Positions 11,728-22,194 of a stretch of DNA of 64,000 nt are shown here, piece after piece. The DNA comes from Cyanoderma ruficeps (taxonomy: Eukaryota > Chordata > Aves > Passeriformes > Timaliidae): assembly GCA_008694505.1 (NCBI GenBank), contig VZDJ01000219.1, forward strand, positions 10,468,350 through 10,532,349. The letters are read 5' to 3'. A model generated the notes under the pieces. The model did no database searches and was not told the origin of the DNA. It worked only from the letters and a program-made list of their open reading frames with translations. Position 1 is the stretch's first letter. Each line of letters begins with the position of its first letter. Made by a program: the position numbers and the translations under genes.

Positions 11728-14700
11728 GACTTTTGAAATTAATGTGAACCTATTACTAAATTATAATGGAGCAATTATGAAAATAATGAATTTATGATCA
11801 CAACTGCTGTTGGAATAAAAAGGAAGAAAATTCTAATGACCTGACTCACCTTTGCTGATGTATCAGGGAGAAAATGAGGCTGGGAGTACTAAATGTTATT
11901 ATATTCAAACAGTTTAATATTTGGAGAGAAACTTTCAGAACTTCACACTTACGCAAAACGAGAAATAATATTTATTTTGGAATATAAAAACCTTTCAAGT
12001 GCAGAGGCCAAATGGACAAAACCTGCTCCGATTTTCGTTAAGAAATTGGTTCATGATTTTTTCCTTTTGTCTTGAGGATTTAAAACACCTTTTTGGGGGG
12101 ATCTCTAATGAAAAATGCTTTTCCCTCCATAAATTTTGGGTTTTATTAGAATTCTGATGTATGTTCTGATGGTGGGAAAGTGTGTTCTGATGCTCTGAGT
12201 TGCAGAAATCTTTATTGTTATCTGGCAGTAACAATGAGCACCTGGAGATGAGAATATCTCCCTCTACAAATCAGTAAGGGATCTGTCCAAATCAGCGGCT
12301 TAAAAGTTTATTTTTCTTTCTCTGAATCAGTGTCTGCATTGGTTCACCTTATTCATGTTCCTCCAAGTGCTCCTCTGCTTCCTGATACTAATTTTATTCA
12401 GGTATCTGCTACTTATAAATCTTTATCAGAGGCAATAGAAGGTATGACCTGGGCATGGTCTTTTAGAAAATAAACCTAAACCAATTACTATAGGGAAAAT
12501 ACTCAGCCCTTGATTAAAACTCTGAGATAGATTTGGTGATGATTCTCTTTTCAGACACAGTGTAAAGATTTTTTTTTTTTTTTCCTCCAAAGGATATTCT
12601 CGTGGCTGCCGAGCTATTTCTTAAGAAGTTACTGCTCTGTCCTCTTCTGTGGTTTTTGGGCTTTGATGCTCGATGCAGGCTCCCTGCACAGAGGGAGCCC
12701 TGTGAGCTTCTGTGCTGCTGTGTTTGCCCAGCCTGGGCTCATTATGGATCCTGATCCAGGGGCTTCCCGAGGTGAAAACATGTCAGAGCAAAGCTGTCGT
12801 GCTCGGTGGGCTGCTGGGCTGAGGTGTTAAACCACATTCCTTATCTCTGCATGGCTCTGCATCCTCTGGCCTCTTCCCTGGTGCTGCCAGAACATCCAGC
12901 AATTTCATTCCCTGGATTGTGCTGCCGATGGGGTTGAGAATCTCCTATCCCCTCTGTTTGCTGTTTGTTTTATTTGAGGTGTTGTTAACCTTTACTCAGT
13001 GCATTTATTTACTTCAGGTTTTAATAGTGTGATAAGGTCACTACAAATTTAGTGGGAGGCGTTTTAAGCACTTGCAGCCATAAATCACAGTGTACATCAC
13101 CCCAGTGCAGTTCATCCAGAACCAGAGAAATCCATTTTGGTCCATAATGTGAAGGCCAAATAAAGCCAGGTATCATAGTGAGAAAGCTTTGACGTATGGC
13201 TCTGAAAGAACCTGCACACTTTTCCTCTATAAATTAACAGCTATTTTGCAGAGCTGACAAGTAGCTGATATTCTTGGAACTGATCCTATTTGTGGCTTTT
13301 TCCCCCTCCTCTCTTCCATTCTAGTCTCTTGATCTTTCCCTTTAGAAAATCCAAGGAGTAGAAAAAGCAGCCTGTTCTCTGAAGTAGGTTTTAAAACACT
13401 GGTGGTATGGACCCATGTCACAAGTCTGGTGAACCTGCTGGCAGTGCCTGAAACCCTAAAACCTCAGGGACTCACCTCTGCAGGAATATGTTCTTATCTA
13501 TTCCTGTATACATTGGATTTTTTTTTCCTTCTTAGACGAGACAGCCTTTGCAGGTTGGATCAAACCAGGCTGCAGGTCATCCTAAGAGGTGCAAACTCCA
13601 AGTGACCAGAAAGGGACAGCAGCAAGCTCTGTTCAAGAGCTGTAGATAAAGCACAAGGGAACGTGTTGTGGGCCACTAAACTGCACTGGCCAGGAAAGGG
13701 GCTCAATTACCTGGCATGTAAATCCTGCTTTGATTCCTCTTGGTTTATGGCCTCTGCAGTACCTCAGGAGCCCGGCCAGTCATCTGACCTTACCCCTGCC
13801 TTTAGTCCAGCAAAATTCAAAGGATGTCTGAGAGTGGAAGGGAGAAGGGGAGGAAGGGATTAGTTGCCAGCAGTGGTGTTGGACTCCTGAACTCTCTAAC
13901 TGACCCAAGAGGAGATTGATTTCACCTGTAAAACCCAGCAACCTCCTGGGTTTTAAGCTAGCATTAAAAATTAAATGCCAGTTTCTGTGTTATTAAAAGT
14001 GGAATAAAATTGCTGCATCTTCCCACATTCAGAGCAAGAAAAAGATGGAGACTTTGTAGAGCTCAGCGACGCCGTTACTGTGAAGTGCAAAAGCGGTGTG
14101 AGGAGGAAGGATGACTGTCTCCTCGAGTTTCTCCTTCATCTGTGTAGTGAGAGAAGAAAAAACACTCTCCCTGAGTGAGAGACAGTGCTGTGATGTCTGC
14201 CAAACTTGCCAGAGAGCAGAGTCTGGCTGGGCTGTGTGTGCAGCGCACCTGATGGATGCTCAAACACAGCCTCCATGAAAACAGGCAAGGCAGGTTCTGC
14301 CAGGCACTGCTGCCTCTCACTCAGTGTCAAATGCTCCCTGCAAGAGCTGCTCCCTGAGTGATAGATTAAACAGCAGCAAGAGCTCATCAAACTCTGGATA
14401 CATCTCTTTTAGGTAAATAAAACCTTGTCACTTCGGAAAACTGCAGGGACTGGATGAATTTTTCCAAGGCCCGAGGGTGAGGCAGTTTCCCCCTCACCAT
14501 TATGGATGTGTTTTGGGTACACATAACCATTGCTGGTTCTGCCATTTTAATTTTAAGTCCTTGCCTGATGTTTTTTTCTGAAGTACTGCAGCTTCTAGAA
14601 ATGTCTGATTTGCTTGTTTTCAAAGGTACAAACTCTTACCATCATCTGCATAGGCCTATCATGGATCTCTGACCTGTCCACATCAGGCTGGGAGAAAAGC

Positions 14701-15540
14701 CAAACATTTTTTGTCCTCAAACTCTAGGATTTTTATCAAAGTACACATATTTTTGGAACAATAGGGCTGAGAATAGGTGATGCACAAGACCTATGTAACC
14801 TGATGGAGGTCCCTGTGACAGGTCATGAAAGTGATTGGTCCATGTCAGGAAATTCAGGGAGCAGGGTCCAGAGATTGGGATTAACTGGATGTGCCCTTGC
14901 TGCAACCTACCAGAGGTGCAAACCACAGCTGTCACTGGCAAAGAACAGGCTGGAGGCAGTCACTGGGAGAAGGGACACTCACCTTTAAACAGGGTCTGTG
15001 TCTCTGCCCAAGGCACGGGCCATGGTCATCACCACACACTGAAAGCTGCAGCTCCACAGCATTTTCCATGCCAGGTAATCTCTCTCAAGGTCTTTAATAC
15101 CTAACTATTCTGATAACTTTTAATTTTTTCTTGACTAACTGCATCCATAACTTCTTTTCTTTAGTGAAAGTCTTCTGAATGCATAGCCATGGTGTAAAGT
15201 CAAGTCAATGCCCAATCCCAAAAGAAATATTTGTTCAAAGAAGGTCCATTTCTCAGGGAAATTTGCTTTGATTTGCAAAAAAGAAAATGTGTTCATTTAA
15301 CTGCACCATCCCTTTGACAGGTCACTATTTCACCCTTTCTGTGCAGCAAAAGTTTATTTTTAATAGATTTATTGCTTTTTGTTCATTTGTTTCCAAAGGC
15401 CCCGCTTCAGTGCTACGGCTCTGATCTGGAGTACAGAAAATTAATTCTTTTTACAGTAGTCTATTCCTTTCACAAGTCCTCATTTCAAGTGTAGCTCAAC
15501 TGTATTACAAATAAAAGTATGTGGTCCTAGAGGGATTACC
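11728..15540. other. Unique noncoding DNA with a poly(T) tract
   Basis: A run of 15 T lies at 12,569-12,583. At about 13,520-13,536 a long T/C tract ends in CTTAG, a good acceptor-like site, and AATAAA follows at about 14,004. The frames after it are short (38 codons or fewer) and unrecognised. No gene or repeat family is supported. Confidence 0.5.
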
Positions 15541-15574
15541 AAGCTTCTAATTTAATATTGTACTGGAGGCCCTC

Positions 15575-15645
15575 TAACGTCAGCGCTGCCGGATCGAGGT
15601 TTTCTCTCTCGAGCCCTCCTCTGTCCCAAGGGGAGTCACGAGGTA
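15575..15645. promoter_or_regulatory. Small CpG cluster with a CRE-like site
   Basis: Six CpG dinucleotides fall within about 70 bp while the surrounding kilobases have almost none. One lies in TAACGTCA, whose reverse complement TGACGTTA is a variant of the CREB/ATF site, and one in the palindrome CTCGAG. Local CpG retention can mean an unmethylated regulatory element or a recently inserted sequence. It is far too small to be a CpG island promoter. Confidence 0.25.
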
Positions 15646-15784
15646 CCAGGCTGCTGCTGTCAGAGTGTGTGTGTGGATGCTGCTGGGTGTGTGTGTTCAC
15701 CCTTCTGCCTTTGGATTTTTCAGGCTCTGAGCCTCATTAATAGAAATGAATGTCCAGAGTGAAAGCTTGTCTCGAGATAAGTAC

Positions 15785-15853
15785 GGGGAGGGGTTGAACT
15801 AGATGGTTTTTTTAAAGGTCCCTTCCCACCCGAACCATTCTGTGACACTCTAA
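15785..15853 (+). mobile_element. CR1 LINE 3'-end fragment
   Basis: The stretch reads as the end of avian CR1 in sense orientation: GGTTGAACTAGATGGT, then AAAGGTCCCTTCCCACC, then GAACCATTCTGTGA. This is the usual order of the CR1 3' terminal block. Only the 3' end is present, as is normal for 5'-truncated CR1 copies, and no reverse transcriptase sequence is seen. The short CpG cluster just upstream is not part of it. Confidence 0.85.
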
Positions 15854-15859
15854 TAAATA

Positions 15860-18830
15860 GGAAAGAACTGTGTGTAAAAATAAGCTCTCACTGCCAGGGT
15901 TTCATGGTGGGAGCCTCTGCTGTGAAGGCACCAAATCCCATGAAAAGACATCCTCAACTCCCTCTGCTGAGGTGTGTGCAGACCTTGGCAGGTCACAGTG
16001 CCTCAGGGGAGGACACCTGAGTTTCCAAGGCATGGGCATGGTTCTGTGTGTGCCATTTGCTTTCTGCCTACTCCTTCCTTCAGTGCTTTCAGAGGGTTTG
16101 AGGGATAAAACCTTACAAACTGTGGTTTGGCCCCTGTAGAATAGATATCTAAATGGAAATAATAGTTTTGTAAGATTTGTTAGAAAATTATCCACATTTA
16201 GGAGTGGGGTTAAGACTACTCAGCATCTCACAGTACCACTAAAATCCACCATTTTCTTCCTCTGTAGGATGATTCAGAGCTCTGGAGAGCTTTTTCTTAC
16301 CTCCTCATTTTTTGCAAAGCTATTCTACCTTCACTTCCAAACTTCCTCCCCCTCTGGCTTATTTTCTCTGGGGAAGTTTCCTCCTCACTGCTGACAGACT
16401 ATGACCTAGATCTTGTGCATCTTTTCTGGAGAAAGCAGCTGAGCTGATACTCCTTGTCCTCCATGCTGTTTAAAGCTGGGCATGGTTCAGCAGAACTCAA
16501 ACACTTTGCCCTTGAGAGTAAATCTCAAATTTCAAGATGCATCTTTGCCATTGTGTTTCATGCTCTGCAGACTGAGGCGCCTGTCAGGATTTCCTGTGAG
16601 CTGTGGGGATGAGTTGATACTCTCCACCTCTCCTCTTCCTGCTGACAGGGCACTTACCATGAAATGCTCACTGGCTCAGCTTCTCTTTGCTTGTGTCATG
16701 TCGGCATCTCAACCCCTGTGAAATCAGAGACCCTGTTCCTTTTGCAGGACTGGACTCTGTGTGTACTTACAGTGAGCATTGGTTGGACCTGTAGGAAGAA
16801 GTGATCTGGGAAGCCAAGATGGAGGGCAAGAAACAAAAATATTTTCCTTTTTCCATGGGGAATTCAAGGCAGAGAGTGGAGAGAAGCAGCCTTCCCTAGG
16901 GAGCCCTAGCAATGACTTTGAGGCTGCTCTGGATATTGGTGGCAGCAAAAGAAGCACGTGTGGTGCTCTTGGGTGGAGATCTGTGACTCTTCCCTTGTCT
17001 GGGGACAAGTGGAAAATGGGATTTAATTGTCTGAACAGCGCAGGCTACTTTTGAAACAACTGTTTATTGTTATTTACACTGGTGCTATTTCTGCATTGTC
17101 AGCACTCAAGTCCCCAAACTTTTGACATGGGATGAGAACCCTCGTGTGGGGCTGGCAGGGTCCAGTGGGAGCAGATGGAATGGGAAGTGAGAGAGGGAAA
17201 GGTGAAAGAGGGAAAGGGCACAAATGCAGTGTGTCATTTATAAATATGCTTCTAATTGTTACCTTGCTTTGAAAGACTTTGTGAAAGTGTGGACATACGG
17301 AGTCCCTTAGCATTCAGTTGTTTCCAAGAGGCATATTGTGAGTGGGTGGGTGTTTGATAGGATGGAAATAAGGAAAGCGGAATTTTCCCAAATGGTGAAT
17401 CACTTCTGGTTCTCCCATTAACAGAAGGTCTCCTTCTCAAGGTGACTTTATTAATTGGGCCCTTTATCATCTCTTGCATCACAGAGGAAAGTGAAAAGAT
17501 ATCAGCAACTGTGTGTGGCCCTGCAGACAGCTACCGTCTGCAAAATCATGCACTTTCCATCAAAAAGTAATTAAATTAGCCCAGATTCCATAAGTAATAC
17601 AACTGGATCTCCCTGGCACCTCCCAAGAGAAGCATGCTCTAAGTCAAACACACTCAGAGACCATATTTGTAAATGAAAAAATTATTAGTTTAATTCAGTC
17701 ATCGAATTAATTTTCCAGAGGCAGGAAGTGCCAATCTTCAGAGGAGGTGACAGCAGAGTGTGGCTCCAACAGGACTGATGGATGCAGCGAGAGGACGGAC
17801 AGACTGACCGTACTGCCTGACCACTGGTGGTGTCCAGACCACCCTGAGCCAGGAGCAGCCCATTAGTCTTTTCTCTCCTTGCTTTTCTGGGTGGAATTTT
17901 TATTTTATATGATGGCACTGAAGATACATGACCAAAGGGCAGCTGCCTTGGCTGCCACAGCTGCTGTATCCCATAAGCTGCAGGGAGCACGGAGAGGTTA
18001 AGACCAGGAACAAGCCAGGGCTCCTCTTCGTGCATCAGGCACTGAAGAGAAGCAGTCATGACACCTAAATTAGAGCCTGGTAGGGCTGTAGTCAAACTAC
18101 ATCCTGAGCATTGCCATGAAGAGCAGTAAGTGGCCTGTCACATGCAGTTTGCTGGTTTGCTCATCCCCTGCCCTGGAGATGACTGTGTGCACAAGGAGTT
18201 ATTTGCAGCAGCAGGAATTTTCCCAATGACCGTGCACTTGCCTGCCTGCTGGAGAAAGCAAGCTGAGACGTGGAGATAGTTACAGCAGAGGATGTAGCGA
18301 AGGTCCCTGAATCAGACAGCCCTTGGAAATTCTTTGATAGGGACAGGAAAACATGGATGCAAAAACTTTTCCTTTTATTTCTTTTTCCTGGCCTGTTCTG
18401 CATCAGTCTTTTCTAGGAGTCAGGACCGGGTTTAAGTATCTCCATTTCAGTGTCCATATCAACTGCACTGCTTTCCTGACAGGGTGCCTTTCTAGGCTCT
18501 TTGGAAGTGCTCATTTTTCCTTGCACCAGTGGAAGTGCTTGTTCCATCCATACTCAGCTTGTCCTAAACTTGATTGATTTCTAGAGTTCCTTTACCTGCT
18601 GATGGGCTATCTCTATTTGGTGCCTCAATTTTTCACAGTTGCTTTCCTAAAGGTTTTCTGCCCAGCACGTTTGAGCATTGGGATTAGAGTCAAGTACTAG
18701 TTATATTCTATTTTGATCTGTTCAGTGTTGATTTTTTTTTTTTGCCACACAAATTATTACCTTCCCTGATCTTCACTCTCCTTGTATTTATGCTTCTATG
18801 CAGGTTTCTCTGGATGGTTTGGTTGGTGGG
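15860..18830. other. Unique noncoding DNA, no gene seen
   Basis: Open frames are at most about 136 codons (17,685-18,095, minus strand) and none is recognisable. A T12 run lies at 18,732-18,743. No further repeat or RNA gene is seen. Confidence 0.55.
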
Positions 18831-18837
18831 TTGACTA

Positions 18838-18858
18838 TGTCAAATGTGACATTTGACA
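18838..18858. promoter_or_regulatory. 21-bp near-perfect palindrome (TGTCAAATGT-g-ACATTTGACA)
   Basis: Two 10-bp arms at 18,838-18,847 and 18,849-18,858 are exact reverse complements around a single central G. The symmetry suits binding by a protein dimer better than a stable hairpin, because the loop is a single base. The outer ends contain TGACA/TGTCA words seen in TALE-homeodomain sites. Function is not shown. It may also be a chance palindrome. Confidence 0.35.
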
Positions 18859-18859
18859 G

Positions 18860-20480
18860 TTGAGGGGTTTCTTTTTGCTGGTACACATGGATGCTTCAGG
18901 CAAAATGACTTGAGGTCTTGGACTGACAGATAAAAATAAATTTATTATTGTGAATTTTAAAAATTGGTTTATGAAACCCAGCACGATATGATTTCCTTCA
19001 CTGTTTCACGCAGTGAAGAATGGATAGACCCAGGCACATAGTCAGAGTTGTGATATCTTAGTGTCTTTGAAACTTTGGGTTGGGGAACCTTTCTGGTCCA
19101 GCTTTGATCCAGACTTGAAGTGAAATGAGGCAGGAGGGAGCCCTTGGAGGTAAATACTGAGTGCTCTGTGCGGGGAGTTTAGCCATCCACATGGTTGCTG
19201 TTAATTGTAATGATGGTCATGAATCTACATTCCCATGGATCAGGTTGTACAATTACCCCTGTGGTGCCATTAGAGCTTCTCTTGAGGTTCCCTCTTCACT
19301 TTTTGCCATCAGCCAGAGCACCTGCCTCCCCTCCAGAGTCCCCCATGGGATCCACTTCACCATTCTCCTCCCACAGTTCTCATTATCTGGGATACTTCAC
19401 CACTGTTTACCTCAAGGAGAAGATCTAAATAATCCTGCCAAGGCACAGTAACAAAAACTGGAAGGGACAGTGTAAAGTTGGCACCCAACACAGAGAGCAG
19501 TGCCCTGCCAAGTTCCCCTCACCCTTCCCACGGGTCGGACTCAGTGTGACCATCACAGCCAGGTGTCCTGTTCCAGAGGGATGTGCTGAATCCAGGGCTT
19601 GGACCACAAGCACCATCCATTTTAGCATTGGAGTTTCTGTGCTGGTACAGGAGTGTCCTTCAGTTTGGCTCCAGATGTGATGAGGGAGAGATGGTCTACA
19701 GGAAACTGGCAGAGGGAAGGGGCTTTGGCCTGGAGATCCCAAAAGCTTCCTGCTGGCCATGCTCTGCCTCACAGCACTGGGGCTGAACCATCCCTGGTGC
19801 AATCTGCAGATCCCGTTGGTGGCACTCCACGCAGGGATCTGGCCCCAGCTGCAGTTTCCTTGCCCACTTAAGCGTGTTTATTTAGCTTTGCCAAAAATGT
19901 GGTGTGTGAAAATTGCTTTTATTGCCAGAAAAAGAAGTTTGCAATAAAACCTGTCTCCTTGGGTGCACTAATTCTATTTTACAAAGAAAGAACATATTGT
20001 TTTAATTAATCATATGAAAGCAAAATTAGCATGATTATGTGAAAGGTGCTGTAAATCATTCTGATCCACATCATTGAACAAAGAGCACTTAGTTATTCCA
20101 GAGTTGTTAAAGATTTTATCTACCCAAGTGAAAATTCAATTAGCACAAACCAGTCTGATATAAAACTAAGGATTCTGACTGCAGGAAAAACTTGGTGTGT
20201 GAATACTACCTTGTGCCAGTTTGATAGATTACTGTAATTAACTGTATCCCACGCAAGCTAAACAAAATTTACAGAAATGTTGTTGTACAAAAGGGATATC
20301 TTCTCTCTCCTTCTTGGCCAGAAATTTGAATAGTCTCCATGATATTGTTCTGATGCTCCTAAACCATGTCAAAGTAAAAAAAAACCTGCTGCTAATAAAT
20401 GCAGAGGGCTTTGACACTCATGTTTGAGGTTTTTCCCCATTCCTGCTGCATCAGAAACAGGCACCGCATTTAACAAGTCT
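18860..20480. other. Unique noncoding DNA, AT-rich toward the end
   Basis: There is no recognisable gene. From about 19,970 to 20,260 the sequence is AT-rich with many ATTA/TTAAT words. An 8-bp inverted repeat (arms CTTCACTG and CAGTGAAG, 7-base loop) sits at 18,996-19,018. Confidence 0.5.
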
Positions 20481-20482
20481 CT

Positions 20483-20551
20483 ACTTGAATTCAATTAGTT
20501 AACCCAAGATGTTTTAATTAAGCAACTTGAATTCAATTAGTTAACCCAAGA
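20483..20551. repeat. Exact 27-bp direct repeat, 42-bp period
   Basis: Identical 27-bp copies lie at 20,483-20,509 and 20,525-20,551, separated by 15 bp. Each contains GAATTC and GTTAAC and the homeodomain-like word CAATTAG. Complete identity implies a fairly recent duplication or selection for paired sites. The 15-bp spacer does not match the repeat. Confidence 0.9.
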
Positions 20552-20701
20552 CATTAGTAGAGAAAGACAAACCAAGAAAGAAATAAGATTGCTTAGAAAA
20601 AGAGCCATATTCCTATTCCTGGCCTTTCTGGGAGACTGTCAGGGTGCTGAAGGGACAGAAATGGAGAGCATGGCAAGTTATGCCAGAATGCATCCTCCTA
20701 G

Positions 20702-20735
20702 TGTACAAATAACTGTACAAATAAACATGTTTATT
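20702..20735. promoter_or_regulatory. Forkhead-like 16-bp palindrome beside a TGTACAAATAA duplication
   Basis: AATAAACATGTTTATT at 20,720-20,735 is a perfect palindrome made of two convergent ATAAACA words, the core bound by forkhead (FOX) proteins. It is preceded by TGTACAAATAA twice, at 20,702-20,712 and 20,714-20,724, with a 12-bp period. The motif match is seen directly. Any regulatory role is inference. Confidence 0.35.
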
Positions 20736-20739
20736 CTTG

Positions 20740-22130
20740 GCTGTGTCTTTCCTCACCTGTTAATTGTGTTTGTCAGGCTTTGGCTGAGTTCTCCTTCTGT
20801 AAGGAAGAGCTGCTGTCCGTGCGTGCGGGGTCAGGCTCTTTGCTGGTCCATGTGTGCAGTGACATATTGACACAGCTCTCGGGCTGAGGGTGGTTTCTGT
20901 GTCACTGTCACCCTGTGATGCTCTTGGTTTGTCTTGCAAAACACTTTATTAAGCAAACAGTAGTGGCCTGTTCTAGTGAGAGTGGTCAGCTAGAGAGAGG
21001 AGCTGGTATTTCTGTTTTAGTATTCCAGGTTAAGCAAAATGTGCCCTGTCCCTTGCCCAGGCATAGCTGGGGAAGATTTAGGGAAGATCATCATTATTAT
21101 CCCAAAGATCTGTACAATAGTGTCTTGTGGACTGGACCATGTGTGCTGAGGAAGGCAGCCCTTTAGGGTCTTGAATGTAACTACCACACGTCCTTGTTGA
21201 AAATGTGGTGGTTCAAGATATGACCTGGTAGTGTCTGGTGTCTGTCCTTTGTCTCATCTTGGGCTGTCTTTCCTGTGGAGAAGTAGGAAAAACCATGAAA
21301 AAAATTGTTCAGTCTGAAGGAAGAAAGGGAGAATGAAAATCCACTTCTCTTAAGATGCTTGGGTGTAAAATGTGACCAGGCTCTTGTGTAAGTTGTTTGC
21401 TTTGATTGGATTTTTTGTGTAGTTTGAACTTCCTTTCACATTTAACTCAATTGTCCCAATTTGGATGCGAAGATGGCCCTGGTTTGCAGAAATGGCACAT
21501 TGTGAGGGTTGTGGACCTTGCAGAAATACCACACCAGACTGTCTGACTTATGGGGTCTCTCTAGCCTTTTGGACTGAAAACAAAAAAAAAGAGGAATGTA
21601 AGTAAGCCTTGAATTGTAAAGTGGGCTGCTGCATGTCCCTGGACTCCTCACCCTACAATCAAACCTTGTGGCAGATCTTGGCATGTTTGATAATCAAAAG
21701 AGTGTCTGGATGTGTGCTCTGTGTGCCCTGCCCATTGCACTGATCATCCCTGTTTGATTCTGACGGGGAAAAAAATCCTTACAAACTGCAGAATTGCTGG
21801 CACTGCTTTCTGCAGCACCTGAAAGTGTCTTGGACTTCTCCCAAACACGTAATGGCCTGGTCTGATTCTACTTCTATTACAGCTCAAGCACTAGATGTCC
21901 TGGGGTCAGATCCTGAGCTGGAATAAATGAGGATTGCTCTGATTGCAGTCAAAGATCTCTGCCAGGAGGCATCAGCAGAGGGGCTGCCTTTTTTTTTTTT
22001 TTAAGGAAAAAGTGGGCAAATGGGACTGGTAGCAAAGAGGATACAAATGTCTGTAGATATAGGCAAAGCAAGTAAAAGCGTGGCAGGGGGACTGAGGGGG
22101 AGAAGATGGGAGCAAACACTTGAAGCAGCT
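20740..22130. other. Unique noncoding DNA with a poly(T) tract
   Basis: No gene is recognised. A T14 run lies at 21,989-22,002. Open frames are under 90 codons and without recognisable content. Confidence 0.55.
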
Positions 22131-22131
22131 G

Positions 22132-22190
22132 TCACAGAATCATAAAATCATTTAGGTTGGAAAAGACCTTTAAGATCATCAAGTCCAACC
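22132..22190 (-). mobile_element. CR1 LINE 3'-end fragment, antisense
   Basis: Read on the plus strand it goes TCACAGAATCATAAAATC, then GGTTGGAAAAGACC, then TTTAAGATCATCAAGTCCAACC. This is the reverse complement of the CR1 3' terminal block, so the element points left. The similarity fades after the TCCAACC word. As with the copy near 15.8 kb, only the 3' terminus remains. Confidence 0.9.
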
Positions 22191-22194
22191 TTGC

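Noticed and set aside
13520..14010. Possible terminal exon: strong acceptor, then AATAAA 480 bp later
   Set aside because: Frames after the acceptor are 38 codons or shorter and AATAAA is common in AT-rich DNA; nothing else supports a transcript.
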